From assembly GCF_900102485.1 (NCBI RefSeq), contig NZ_FNBX01000016.1:3375-67374 (forward strand): 64,000 nucleotides of DNA, in the 5' to 3' direction. This DNA comes from Desulfovibrio legallii (GTDB lineage Bacteria > Desulfobacterota > Desulfovibrionia > Desulfovibrionales > Desulfovibrionaceae). Below the pieces are notes generated by a model. That model saw only the letters and a list, made by a program, of their open reading frames with translations. It was not told the DNA's origin and made no database searches. Shown piece after piece: positions 34,453-43,276 of the stretch. How positions within the stretch are numbered: the first letter of the stretch is position 1; each line of letters opens with the position of its first letter. The position numbers and the translations under genes are program-made.

Positions 34453-36039
34453 CTAACTTTCGGGCCGCAGCAGGGGAAAGAGGATGACTTCGCGGATGGA
34501 GGCCGAATCCGTCAGCAGCATAACCAGCCGGTCAATGCCCACGCCCTGCCCCGCCGCCGGCGGCATGCCGTACTCCAGGGCGCGCAGGTAGTCTTCGTCC
34601 ATGCTGTGGGCCTCGTCGTCGCCGGCCTCGCGCTCGCGCACCTGATCCTCAAAACGCAGACGCTGGTCCACGGGGTCGTTGAGCTCGGAAAAGGCGTTGG
34701 AAAGCTCCCGCCCGGTGATGAAGAGCTCAAAGCGGTCGGTGATGCCCGGGTTCTGATCGTTGCGCCTGGAAAGCGGCGAAATTTCCGTAGGATAATGGTA
34801 GATAAAATGGGGCTGGATGAGCTTGGGCTCCACATCCAGGTCAAAGAGTTTGGCCTGGAGTTTCTGCAGATTTTCGCTGTCCGCCGCCTTTTCGCCGCGC
34901 TGGCGGATATAGTCGCGTACGCGAGTGTAATCGTTGTAAAATTCCGGGCTGTGCCCCCCCACCTGGGTGAGAGAATCATAAAAACTCAGCCGCTTCCATG
35001 CGCCGGGGGTCAGGTCGATCATTTCGCCCTGGTAGGGCACCACCGTATCGCCGCAGGCCGTGCGCGCCAGATGGGCAAAGAGCTGCTCGGTGAAGTCCAT
35101 GAGATCTTCAAAGGTTGCGTAGGCCCAGTAGAATTCACACATGGTGAATTCCGGATTATGGCGGGTATCGATGCCTTCGTTGCGAAAATTGCGGTTGAGC
35201 TCAAAGACCTTTTCAAACCCGCCCACCAGCAGCCGCTTGAGGTACAGCTCCGGCGCTATGCGCAGAAAAAGGTCCAGGTCCAGGGCGTTATGATGGGTTT
35301 TGAAGGGCTTGGCCGTAGCGCCGCCGGCCAGGGGCTGCATCATGGGAGTTTCCACCTCCATGAAGCCGTTGTCCTCCATAAACCGGCGGAACTCACGCAC
35401 AATGAGGCTGCGCTTCAAAAAAATCTCCCGCGCGCGGGGGGTGACGATGAGGTCCACATAGCGCTGACGGTAGCGCATTTCCAGGTCTTTGAGCCCGTGG
35501 TACTTTTCCGGCAACGGCCGCATGGAGCGGGTAATGAGCTTGATGCGGCGGCAGGCCACGGTAAGCTCACCGGTCTTGGTGCGGAAAAGATGGCCGGATA
35601 CGCCCACGATATCGCCCACGTCCAGCTTCTTGACGATGGCGTAGTCCTCTGCGGACATGTGCTCGCGCGAGGCGTAGCACTGGATGCGGCCCGTCTGGTC
35701 CATAAGGTGGAAAAAGGCCACCTTGCCGAACGAGCGCAGGGAAACAATGCGCCCGGCCACGGCAAAGACGTCCTCCTGCCGGTCCAGCTCCTCCCCTTCC
35801 AGGGGGCCGTAGGTTTCCAAAACCCAATTGATATCGTGTTGTTTTCGGAAATTATTGGGAAAAAGAGGCACGCCCGCGTCCAGCAGATCGCAGGCTTTGA
35901 CCACGCGGTTCTTGACGACCTCATTGAGGTCGTCGCGGGCCGCGAAACTTTCCAGCATGGGCATAAAATAACTTGCGTGCGGCGACTTGGTGCCCAACTT
36001 CACCGCGGGCTTTTTACTTTTCTTTTCCCTTTCTTCCAC
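34453..36039 (-). CDS. lysS: Lysyl-tRNA synthetase, class II
   Basis: 528 residues from a GTG at 36039 with GGAG eight bases upstream. The N-terminal OB-fold anticodon domain (VAGRIVSLRSFGKVAFFHLM) leads to the class II core: motif 1 around EVETPMMQPLAGGA, motif 2 FRNEGIDTRHNPEFTMCEFY and motif 3 GQGVGIDRLVMLLTDS. It charges tRNA-Lys. A Lys-rich extension (about residues 1-15) precedes the usual start. The divergent gene at 36249 leaves a 209-base control region. Confidence 0.96.
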   Translation of the reverse strand: MEEREKKSKKPAVKLGTKSPHASYFMPMLESFAARDDLNEVVKNRVVKACDLLDAGVPLFPNNFRKQHDINWVLETYGPLEGEELDRQEDVFAVAGRIVSLRSFGKVAFFHLMDQTGRIQCYASREHMSAEDYAIVKKLDVGDIVGVSGHLFRTKTGELTVACRRIKLITRSMRPLPEKYHGLKDLEMRYRQRYVDLIVTPRAREIFLKRSLIVREFRRFMEDNGFMEVETPMMQPLAGGATAKPFKTHHNALDLDLFLRIAPELYLKRLLVGGFEKVFELNRNFRNEGIDTRHNPEFTMCEFYWAYATFEDLMDFTEQLFAHLARTACGDTVVPYQGEMIDLTPGAWKRLSFYDSLTQVGGHSPEFYNDYTRVRDYIRQRGEKAADSENLQKLQAKLFDLDVEPKLIQPHFIYHYPTEISPLSRRNDQNPGITDRFELFITGRELSNAFSELNDPVDQRLRFEDQVREREAGDDEAHSMDEDYLRALEYGMPPAAGQGVGIDRLVMLLTDSASIREVILFPLLRPES

Positions 36040-36168
36040 GGAAACAACTCCTGCGCTGCCCTGAATTCAAAGAACTGTCAGGCTATGCTCTTCACGCCAC
36101 GGCGTCAAGATTGAAGCGCAGGCGCAGCAGGGCCCCGGCCTCCTGCGCCGATGGCGGCCGTGGCCCAC

Positions 36169-36197
36169 TTGTTTTTGCCATCCATAGAGTGTAAAAG
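36169..36197 (+). promoter_or_regulatory. Possible promoter for the ACT/PFL operon
   Basis: TTGTTT (36169-36174), 17 bases, TAAAAG (36192-36197), 52 bases before the ACT protein start. Both hexamers are imperfect. Confidence 0.35.
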
Positions 36198-36248
36198 AAC
36201 TTTTTTGACCTCTAGGCCGCGCGACGCGCGGTATTTCAAGGGAAATCC

Positions 36249-36812
36249 ATGCAAAAGTATACAGCCTCCTTTCTGGGGCGGGATTGCCCCGGCGTGGTGG
36301 CCACGGTCAGCCGCATCCTTGAAGAAACGGGCTGCAATATTGAGGAAGTGACCCAGACCATTCTTTCCGGCGAGTTTGCGGCCATTTTTGTGGTGGCCGC
36401 GCCCGATGGCCCCGACGCCGAGGGCCTGCGCCAGAAGCTCAGCGCCGGGCTGGCCGCCGCCGCCGTAGACCTTTCCGTGCTGGTGCGCCCGGCCGTCAAA
36501 GGCCAGTGGGGCACGGACCTGCACTGCGAACCCTTTGTGGTTACCGCCGACGGGCCGGACAAGCCCGGGCTCATTGCAGCCATGAGCCGCGTTTTCGCCC
36601 GGCACGGCGTCAATATTGAAAGCCTCAAGGCCATCCTGGGCGAGGGCGGGCCCAACCGCGCCCTGTTCGTCTTTGAAGTGATGGTGCCCGAAAGCGTCGA
36701 TCTGGGGCGGCTGCGCCGCGAACTGGCCTGCGAAGGCCAGAAGCGCGACCTGCGCGTGAGCGTGCAGCACCGGGATATTTTTGAGGCCGTGCACCGGGTA
36801 ACCCCATTTTAG
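36249..36812 (+). CDS. Tandem ACT-domain protein, GcvR-like
   Basis: 187 residues, with AAGGGAAA before the ATG. Two ACT domains: the first from residue 4 (ASFLGRDCPGVVATVSRILEE, GCNIEEVTQT), the second from about residue 97 (VVTADGPDKPGLIAAMSRVFARH, GVNIESLKA). The Gly-Asn/Val-Asn-Ile turns are the amino-acid-binding corners of ACT domains. No catalytic or DNA-binding domain is attached. It is 12 bases ahead of the UPF0210 gene, a pairing of small ACT protein and PFL-like protein that recurs in bacteria. Probably a ligand-sensing regulator. Confidence 0.88.
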   Translation: MQKYTASFLGRDCPGVVATVSRILEETGCNIEEVTQTILSGEFAAIFVVAAPDGPDAEGLRQKLSAGLAAAAVDLSVLVRPAVKGQWGTDLHCEPFVVTADGPDKPGLIAAMSRVFARHGVNIESLKAILGEGGPNRALFVFEVMVPESVDLGRLRRELACEGQKRDLRVSVQHRDIFEAVHRVTPF

Positions 36813-36824
36813 TCAGGATACGCC

Positions 36825-38210
36825 ATGCTCTCAGAACGCGAAATAACCAGCACCCTGAACATGCTCCGCAACGAGCATCTGGACGTGCGCACCGTCACCC
36901 TGGGCGTGAGCCTGTTTGACTGCGTGAGCCACGACCTGGACCTCTTCACCGCCAACGTGCGCGCCAAGCTGCGCCGCTACGCCGCCCAGCTGGTGGCCGT
37001 GTGCGACGATGTGGGCGACAAATACGGCATCCCCGTGGTCAACAAGCGCATCAGCGTAAGCCCCATTGCCGTGGTGGCCGCGCCTTTCGGCCCGGACGGC
37101 ATGGTGCGGGTCTGCCGCGCCCTGGACGAGGCCGCCCGCGAGGCTGGCGTGGACTTTCTGGGCGGCTTTTCCGCCCTGGTGGAAAAAGGTTTTGCCAGCG
37201 GCGACCGCGCCCTCATCGAAGCGCTGCCCGAAGCCCTCTCCCAGACGGAGCGCATCTGCTCTTCCATCAATGTGGCCTCCTCCCGCAGCGGCATCAATAT
37301 GGACGCCGTGGCCCTTATGGGCCGCCAAATCCGCGCTGTGGCCGCGGCTACGGCGGAGCGCGGCGGCATCGGCTGCGCCAAGCTGGTGGTTTTTGCCAAT
37401 ATTCCGCAGGACGTGCCCTTTATGGCCGGCGCTTACCTGGGCGTGGGCGAACCCGACGTGGTCATCAACGTGGGCGTTTCCGGCCCCGGCGTGGTAAAAA
37501 AAGCCCTGGACCGCGCCCGCGAGGCCGGCCACAACAGCAAGGGCGGCCGCCTCACCCTGCTGGACATGGCGGAGGTCATCAAACGCACGGCCTACAAGGT
37601 GACCCGCGTGGGCGAAATCATCGGCAGCGAGGTGGCCGACCGCCTGGGCATCCCCTTCGGCGTGGCCGACCTTTCGCTGGCCCCCACCCCGGCGGTGGGC
37701 GACTCCGTAGGCGAGATCTTCCAGAGCCTGGGCCTTTCCAGCATCGGCGCGCCCGGCTCCACCGCTGTGCTGGCCATGCTCAACGACGCCGTCAAAAAAG
37801 GCGGGGCCTTTGCTTCCTCTTCCGTGGGCGGCCTCTCAGGGGCCTTTATCCCCGTTTCTGAAGATTCCAGCATTGAAGCGGCGGCCACCTCTGGCCGCCT
37901 GAGCCTGGAAAAACTGGAAGCCATGACCAGCGTCTGCTCCGTAGGTCTGGACATGATCGCCATTCCCGGCGATACCCCCGCCAGCACCATTGCCGGCATC
38001 ATCGCCGACGAAATGGCCATCGGCGTCATCAACCACAAAACCACGGCCGTGCGCCTTATCCCCGTGCCCGGCAAAAGCGTGGGCGAAGAAGTCTCCTTCG
38101 GCGGCCTGCTGGGCAAAGCCGCCATTATCCCCGTCACGCAGGGGGACGCTTCGGAATTCATCGCCCTGGGCGGGCGCATTCCCGCGCCCATCCACAGCCT
38201 GAAAAACTGA
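36825..38210 (+). CDS. UPF0210/DUF711 (PFL-like) family protein
   Basis: 461 residues, near the family's usual 450. Family segments are evident: ITSTLNMLRNEHLDVRTVTL at the N-terminus, CSSINVASSRSGINMDAVA, GVSGPGVVKKALD and the C-terminal GDASEFIALGGRIPAPIHSLKN (two parts, GDASEFIALGGRIPAP and IHSLKN). The fold is related to glycyl radical enzymes, but no glycyl radical loop is obvious and the activity is not known. AGGA precedes the ATG. It is cotranscribed with the ACT protein, which may sense a metabolite that controls it. Confidence 0.9.
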   Translation: MLSEREITSTLNMLRNEHLDVRTVTLGVSLFDCVSHDLDLFTANVRAKLRRYAAQLVAVCDDVGDKYGIPVVNKRISVSPIAVVAAPFGPDGMVRVCRALDEAAREAGVDFLGGFSALVEKGFASGDRALIEALPEALSQTERICSSINVASSRSGINMDAVALMGRQIRAVAAATAERGGIGCAKLVVFANIPQDVPFMAGAYLGVGEPDVVINVGVSGPGVVKKALDRAREAGHNSKGGRLTLLDMAEVIKRTAYKVTRVGEIIGSEVADRLGIPFGVADLSLAPTPAVGDSVGEIFQSLGLSSIGAPGSTAVLAMLNDAVKKGGAFASSSVGGLSGAFIPVSEDSSIEAAATSGRLSLEKLEAMTSVCSVGLDMIAIPGDTPASTIAGIIADEMAIGVINHKTTAVRLIPVPGKSVGEEVSFGGLLGKAAIIPVTQGDASEFIALGGRIPAPIHSLKN

Positions 38211-38290
38211 CCTTCCGGCCCCGCCCCGATGGTTCGCGCCGTGGGGGCGGGCCGCTCCCTCCTCTATCCCATACACAGGGAGGACGCGCC

Positions 38291-38980
38291 ATGCCCGCTG
38301 CCTTCCGGGTTGCCGCCCCCTATTTTTGCTACGGAGAAAAAGAAATCGCGCACCTCGCCCGGCGCGACGCGCGCCTGGCGCGCGCCATGGCGGCCATCGG
38401 CCCCGTGCGGCGCACCGTGCGCCCGGATTTTTTCGCCGCCCTTATGCACGCCATCGTGGGACAGCAGATAGCCACCAAGGCGCAGGAAACCGTCTGGGCG
38501 CGGCTGGAAACGGCCCTCGGACAGGTGACGCCGCGCACCGTGGCTGCCGCCGGGACGGAACTGCTGCAAAAACAGGGGCTTTCATTCCGCAAGGTGGGCT
38601 ATATGCAGGGCGCGGCTGCCGCCGCCCTGCGCGGCGATCTGGATTCGGAAGCCCTGCGCCTACTGGACGATGCAAGCCTCTGCACGGCCCTCTGCCGTCT
38701 GGATGGGGTAGGCGTGTGGACAGCGGAAATGCTCATGCTTTTTTCCCTCCAGCGGCCCAACATCCTGAGCTATGGCGATTTGGCCATCCAGCGCGGCCTG
38801 CGCATGCTCTACCGCCACCGGGAACTCTCCCGCGAGCGCTTTGAGCGCTACCGACGGCGCTACAGCCCGTATGGCTCCGTAGCCAGCCTTTACCTTTGGG
38901 CCATTGCAGGCGGGGCCTTGCCGGAGCTGACGGACCCGACCGCGCCCTGCGCAGCCCGGAACGCCGCCGGGGAAAGGTAG
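38291..38980 (+). CDS. DNA-3-methyladenine glycosylase, HhH-GPD type
   Basis: 229 residues behind GGGAGGA. A helix-hairpin-helix with LCRLDGVGVWTAEMLML (about residues 134-150) is followed by the catalytic Asp in LSYGDLAIQRGLRML, the AlkA-type HhH-GPD pattern. HAIVGQQIATKAQETVW near residue 55 is the conserved first helix. It should remove alkylated bases such as 3-methyladenine. No FeS-cluster Cys set is present, which separates it from EndoIII. Confidence 0.9.
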   Translation: MPAAFRVAAPYFCYGEKEIAHLARRDARLARAMAAIGPVRRTVRPDFFAALMHAIVGQQIATKAQETVWARLETALGQVTPRTVAAAGTELLQKQGLSFRKVGYMQGAAAAALRGDLDSEALRLLDDASLCTALCRLDGVGVWTAEMLMLFSLQRPNILSYGDLAIQRGLRMLYRHRELSRERFERYRRRYSPYGSVASLYLWAIAGGALPELTDPTAPCAARNAAGER

Positions 38981-39141
38981 TGTCCAGAATTTTTCGCACA
39001 TTTCGTAGCGGCCCGCGCGGCAGGGCCCACAGCGCACGCCCACTCGGCTTTGACGCTGCCACTGCCGTTGCCGTCCCCCTGCCAGGATAATTGCAAAATG
39101 CAACTTCGCTACGCCGCCGCTATCGGCCCTCGCCGATTCCA

Positions 39142-39285
39142 GGGCATTTCAAAGTTGAAATGCCCGGCGGCTGCGTGAGCAGACGCCCGCTGCGGAGGCG
39201 TAAGCGCAATTTAGTTGCGCTGTTAAGCGCCGAAGCAAGCGTGCCGTAAACTTTGAGAATGCCTGTTCTCAAAATTAATCTGCTC
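39142..39285 (-). repeat. Dispersed intergenic element, full copy B
   Basis: 144 bases in reverse orientation. One end is a perfect palindrome GGGCATTTCAA-AG-TTGAAATGCCC (39142-39165). The middle has GCGCAATTTAGTTGCGC, and the other end CTTTGAGAATGCCTGTTCTCAAAA with GAGCAGATTAA (on the minus strand). The last 11 bases overlap the 3' end of the 5'-nucleotidase gene and provide its final codons and stop. The preceding 38981-39141 holds no gene. Confidence 0.85.
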
Positions 39286-40942
39286 CAGAGGCTCCAATCC
39301 GCGTGATGCGTCCGGCGGCAGGCATGGGTAACGGGCTGTGCGCCTTGATGTAGGCGGTCAGTACGTCCACGTCCGCCGGATCCGGCGCTTCTACGGGCAC
39401 GCCCTTGGCCAGCATGGCATAGCCGTCGCCCCGTCGCTCCAGGTAGTCCACCAGTGCGACGCGATAACGGCCCTGCGGCGTCACGGGATGGGCGCCGCCG
39501 TACTTATCCACCATCTCCGCCATGACGATGCGGTTGCCCGACGGACGGGCGGGGGCGTATGCATAGCGCATGCCCGCCACCTGCAGCAGGGGAGAGCCCA
39601 CGCCCTTGTGGTCCGCCACGCCGTGCTCCAGGGCCGCCAGGAGTTGTCCGCCGCTGAAATCCCGGATGATGACCCTGTTGCCGAAGGGCAGCACGGCCAG
39701 CATGTCGCCAAGGCTGAGCGTTCCACGCCGCAGCGGCGCGCGCAGGCCGCCGCTGTTGATGAGGGCGATCTGCGCCCCATGGGCGCGGCCATAGTCCAGC
39801 ATGGAGTCAGTGACGACCATGCCGGCCAGACATTCGCCCCGACGACAGGCGTGAAGGCCGTCCCTGAACTCCAGACCGTTCACGCCCACGGGCACGGAAG
39901 TGAAGGCTTCAAGTCTGCGGGTATATTTTGCAATTTTGGCTTCCATAGCCGGATCCGGGGGAACGGACGCGTCCAGCGGCCGGGCCGCGCCGTTCCAGCG
40001 CAGAGGCACGCCCTCAGCGTCGAAGGTCACATCCAGCTCGCCCAGATATTTGGCCAAAGCCCCGGCGGTGACCACCAGCACGGGCTGCCCGGAAGGGGAA
40101 TGCTCCACCAACGGGTACGGCCCGGCGTCGGACCCAGGGCCGAGATAAGTGTGGGTGTGCCCGCCCACGATGATGTCCACCCCGTCTACGTTGCGGGCCA
40201 GTTCCACATCCTTGGGCAGTCCCAGATGGGTGAGGGCGATGATGTGCCGCACGCCCTGGCGCTGCAGCGCTGTGACGGCTTTTTTGAGCGTGTCGGCGCT
40301 TCTGGTGAAGCGGGTTTCAGGGCAGGCCGAGGACAGGGTGCGCACACTGGGGTTGGCCAGGCCCACGATGCCAACCCTGACGCCCCGCACTTCCTTAATG
40401 ATCCATGGAAGTACCGGCGCATCGCGCAGGGGGCAGCCGGGGCGCGCGTCCAGGTTGGCGGCAAGTACCGGGTAAGGTTGGGCGCGCACGAAATCTGCCG
40501 CGGCTTCGCAGCCGTCATCGAATTCATGATTGCCCAGGGTCATGGCGTCATAGCGCAGCAGGGCATTGATATCCGACAGCATGGGCCACTTGTTGACCGT
40601 AAAGAACAGCGTGCCCTGAAACTGGTCGCCCGCGTCCAGAACAAGCACATTGTCATGATCGGCGCGGGCGCGGTTTATGGCCGTGGCAAGTCGGGCGAGG
40701 CCGCCGGTGCAGCCCTCGGACTGCAGGCAGGCGTTGCCCTGAGCGTCGCGTCCGGCCAGATAGGAGTGCAGATCGTTGGTATGCAACAGCAGAAGTTCAA
40801 GACCGTCTTGCCGCCGCTTCGCCTCCTGTCCGGATTCCTGCGCTACGCCACGCTCGGCGTACAAGCAAAGAACAAGGGAGAGCACAGCCAGAAAAGACGC
40901 AACAGCTGCGGAAAAGCGGAGCCGGATCGAACGTGCAGGCAT
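39275..40942 (-). CDS. UshA-like 5'-nucleotidase/metallophosphatase
   Basis: 555 residues from the ATG at 40942, chosen because it starts a signal peptide (ARSIRLRFSAAVASFLAVLS) and follows GGGGGG; an in-frame start at 41017 is possible. The metallophosphatase domain shows LLLLHTNDLHSYLAG, DAGDQFQGTLFF, LGNHEFDDG and GGHTHTYLG. The C-terminal 5'-nucleotidase domain has INSGGLRAPLRRG and LPFGNRVIIRDFSG. It should release phosphate from periplasmic nucleotides or related esters. The last residues (Ala-Asp-stop) are encoded by the intergenic element, so the original C-terminus has been altered. Confidence 0.9.
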   Translation of the reverse strand: MPARSIRLRFSAAVASFLAVLSLVLCLYAERGVAQESGQEAKRRQDGLELLLLHTNDLHSYLAGRDAQGNACLQSEGCTGGLARLATAINRARADHDNVLVLDAGDQFQGTLFFTVNKWPMLSDINALLRYDAMTLGNHEFDDGCEAAADFVRAQPYPVLAANLDARPGCPLRDAPVLPWIIKEVRGVRVGIVGLANPSVRTLSSACPETRFTRSADTLKKAVTALQRQGVRHIIALTHLGLPKDVELARNVDGVDIIVGGHTHTYLGPGSDAGPYPLVEHSPSGQPVLVVTAGALAKYLGELDVTFDAEGVPLRWNGAARPLDASVPPDPAMEAKIAKYTRRLEAFTSVPVGVNGLEFRDGLHACRRGECLAGMVVTDSMLDYGRAHGAQIALINSGGLRAPLRRGTLSLGDMLAVLPFGNRVIIRDFSGGQLLAALEHGVADHKGVGSPLLQVAGMRYAYAPARPSGNRIVMAEMVDKYGGAHPVTPQGRYRVALVDYLERRGDGYAMLAKGVPVEAPDPADVDVLTAYIKAHSPLPMPAAGRITRIGASGAD

Positions 40943-41260
40943 GGTGCCCCCCAGAAAAAAAACGCAGACAGCACTGGCCGACGCCAAGACAAAGCCGAGC
41001 TCCTTTTCCCACAGCATGCGGGCGGGCGTTCGGCCGGGAACAGGCGTTCCCGGTGTTGCTATACTCCACCCCTACGCAGCTTTTGGCAAGGCAGCGAGAG
41101 CGGCCACAGCGCCACGCGAATGTTTTTCACGTCCAACACCAGGGCAAAATCCTGCCAAAGCGGCCAGATAAACGGTCTGCACCCCGGCGGCGGGGCCGTT
41201 CTGCCGCCAAAGTGCTGGTCACACATGGCACAGGCTTTACTTGTAAGTGCCCATAAAAAT

Positions 41261-41320
41261 GGGAAGATTACCCATAGGTAATCCTCCCAAAAAGAAGTAG
41301 CGTTTATGGGGAGGATTACC
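41261..41320. other. Three mutually exclusive hairpin arms
   Basis: GGGAAGATTACC (41261-41272), GGTAATCCTCCC (41277-41288) and GGGAGGATTACC (41309-41320): the middle arm can pair with either neighbour, perfectly with the third and with one mismatch with the first. It lies downstream of tRNA-Thr (CGT) on the minus strand and upstream of the nucleotidase. The surrounding 40943-41339 has no gene I can support. Confidence 0.5.
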
Positions 41321-41339
41321 GAGGGGATAAAAACAAGAA

Positions 41340-41370
41340 GGGTTTATGTGTCTTTGTAACACATAAACCC
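41340..41370 (-). terminator. Terminator of tRNA-Thr (CGT)
   Basis: GGGTTTATGTG (41340-41350) and CACATAAACCC (41360-41370) are perfect arms with a 9-base loop; on the minus strand TTCTTGTTTTT follows. Confidence 0.85.
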
Positions 41371-41379
41371 TTGATTTTA

Positions 41380-41455
41380 TGGAGCCGCCTGTCAGATTTG
41401 AACTGACGATCTGCTGATTACGAATCAGCCGCTCTACCAACTGAGCCAAGGCGGC
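41380..41455 (-). tRNA. tRNA-Thr (CGT)
   Basis: Minus-strand cloverleaf: acceptor GCCGCCT with AGGCGGC, D-arm GCTCAGTTGGTAGAGC, anticodon stem CTGAT/ATCAG with loop TCGTA in TTCGTAA (anticodon CGT, reading ACG), T-arm GTCAG-TTCAAAT-CTGAC, and encoded CCA at 41380-41382. Confidence 0.97.
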
Positions 41456-41577
41456 GTATGGAAAATTGTTTTTTTGCGTCAGGGTCTAAGCAGGCCAGAA
41501 AAACACAAAATCCATCAGCCAAAACTGTGTGGTGATATTTTGATTTTTCTAACGTTAATCTACCCAAGCCCTCCGAA

Positions 41578-41625
41578 ATCCTACTTATTACGCATCAGCT
41601 GCTCTACCAAGTGAGCTAAGCTGGC
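41578..41625 (-). pseudogene. 5' half of a second tRNA-Thr (CGT), truncated
   Basis: On the minus strand GCCAGCTTAGCTCACTTGG, then TAGAGCAGCTGATGCGTAAT, matches the first 40 or so bases of the intact tRNA-Thr 120 bases downstream with a few changes, including the D-arm and CGT anticodon loop. The anticodon stem no longer closes (CTGAT against ATAAG), and no T-arm or acceptor 3' strand follows. Confidence 0.75.
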
Positions 41626-41710
41626 AACCGGCTACATCTGCCAAAAAAACCGCCGCATGTCAAGAGATTCTGCCCGGTTTTGGCCTGCTGCGCCACGGTC
41701 TTCTGCGGGC

Positions 41711-42091
41711 TCAGGCCCGGTGCAGCACCAGGGGGATGGCGTGCGTATTGCGGCACAGCTCTTCAGTGTGGCCCAGTTCCCAGCGCACGCTTTCGGGCTG
41801 CCAGTTGAGGCGCTCCGCCACCTGACGCGCCACCCCCGCCACGTTGAGGATGGGGTGGCGCTGAAAAACCTGGGGCAGGCCATAGGTCAGATTACAGGCC
41901 AGGCAACGGCCAGGACGCTGCCGCAGCTCAAAGGCCAGTTGCGCCTGCTCCGGCGTCACTTCGCGGCACACCAGCACGATGTCATACGCGCCTTCCTCCG
42001 CGCCGCCGAACAAGGCGTCGAAAAAGGCGTCCGCCCGGTCAGTCGGAAAAATTTCGTCCAACGCATTTTGATCCAAAGACTGCACAGCCAT
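41711..42091 (-). CDS. Uncharacterised Desulfovibrio-type protein
   Basis: 126 residues from the ATG at 42091, with GGAG upstream; the frame is open further upstream but the N-terminal extension looks like chance. There is no signal or membrane segment. The core RPGRCLACNLTYGLPQVFQRHP contains CxxC, which could bind a metal; split here as RPGRCLACNLTYG and LPQVFQRHP. Similar short proteins in Desulfovibrio carry a meaningless homeobox-type name in databases as I recall it. Function unknown. Confidence 0.8.
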   Translation of the reverse strand: MAVQSLDQNALDEIFPTDRADAFFDALFGGAEEGAYDIVLVCREVTPEQAQLAFELRQRPGRCLACNLTYGLPQVFQRHPILNVAGVARQVAERLNWQPESVRWELGHTEELCRNTHAIPLVLHRA

Positions 42092-42298
42092 CAGAAACGC
42101 TCCGCCATTGCACAGCAAGGGCCGCTCAGCGCCAACCCCCGCCTGGTTACGCCATCGCCGGAAAGCAGGCGGCAAAGGCGGCCATAGGACGCCCCTGTCC
42201 ACGCCCACAAGCCGGCGCAATCCTTTGCCAAAAAATAGCGCCGCTGCGCTCCTCGGCCGAAGCGCCGCCCCGGCCCTGCGCTGTCTGCCGCAGCGCCC

Positions 42299-43267
42299 TC
42301 AACTGATAAGCGCGCGTAGGCAGGCCGCATCCAGGCGGATATCCGCCCGCGGCACCGTCGCCAGAGAAAATTTTGTCAGCAGATCCTGGGGCCGCAGCGC
42401 CGCGCCGCTGGGATTGCACCCCGCCAGCCGCCCCAGAAGGCCCACAACTCGCCGGGCATCCACGCCGCGCTCCCGCAGCTCGCGCAGGGCAAGGCTGTGG
42501 TGCCGCTTGGCCAGCCGCTCCCCCGCCGCATCCAGCAAAAGGGGCACATGCGCATACGCGGGTACGGGCATGCCCAGCAAGCGCAGCAAAGCTATCTGCC
42601 GTGGGGTGGAAGGCAATATGTCCCGCCCGCGTACCACCTGGGTCACGCCCATAAGGCCATCGTCCACGGCCACAGCCAGCTGGTAAGCCACCACGCCGTC
42701 GCTGCGCCGCAGGGCGAAATCCCCACCGCACGCCGCCAGCGTGAAACGTTGCGGCCCCTGCACCGCATCCACGAAGTCGATGGGGTCTTCCGGGCAGCGC
42801 AGGCGCACGGCGGCGTGTCGCCCCTGGGCCAGCAGAGCCTGCCGCTGCGTCTCGCTCAGCCCTCGGCAGGTGCCGGGGTACGGCGCGCCGCGGTCATCCA
42901 CATGAGGGGCCGCCGCCATCTGGCGCAGCTCCTTGCGGGTGCAGAAACAGGGGTAGGTCAGACCGGCCGCTTCAAGCCGCGCCAGGGCTGCCTCATACAG
43001 GGTGCCGCGCCCGCTCTGGGCATAGGGCGCGTGCGGGCCGCCCACATCCGGCCCGGCGTCCCAGTCCAGCCCCAGCCAGCGCAGATCTTCCAGAGCTGCG
43101 GCCGCCAAGTCCGGCTGGGAGCGCTGCGGATCAATGTCCTCCAGGCGCAACAATACGCGGCCGCCCTGGGCCCGTGCGGCCAGCCAAGCCAGCAGGAAGG
43201 CCCAGGCGTTGCCCAGGTGGAGCAGGCCCGTAGGGCTGGGCGCCAGCCTGCCGCAGCAGCGGAGCAT
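42299..43267 (-). CDS. gluQ: Glutamyl-Q tRNA(Asp) synthetase
   Basis: 322 residues, the size of a class I GluRS catalytic core without an anticodon-binding domain. GRLAPSPTGLLHLGNAWAFL holds the HIGH counterpart HLGN. The Zn site is CFCTRKEL with YPGTCRG, and the KMSKS counterpart is LAKRHHS. The family attaches glutamate to the queuosine base of tRNA-Asp. It is followed 31 bases on by the C-terminal side of no further tRNA gene; it ends before the short protein at 42091. The rhodanese gene lies upstream on the same strand. Confidence 0.92.
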   Translation of the reverse strand: MLRCCGRLAPSPTGLLHLGNAWAFLLAWLAARAQGGRVLLRLEDIDPQRSQPDLAAAALEDLRWLGLDWDAGPDVGGPHAPYAQSGRGTLYEAALARLEAAGLTYPCFCTRKELRQMAAAPHVDDRGAPYPGTCRGLSETQRQALLAQGRHAAVRLRCPEDPIDFVDAVQGPQRFTLAACGGDFALRRSDGVVAYQLAVAVDDGLMGVTQVVRGRDILPSTPRQIALLRLLGMPVPAYAHVPLLLDAAGERLAKRHHSLALRELRERGVDARRVVGLLGRLAGCNPSGAALRPQDLLTKFSLATVPRADIRLDAACLRALIS

Positions 43268-43276
43268 AATGAAAAG

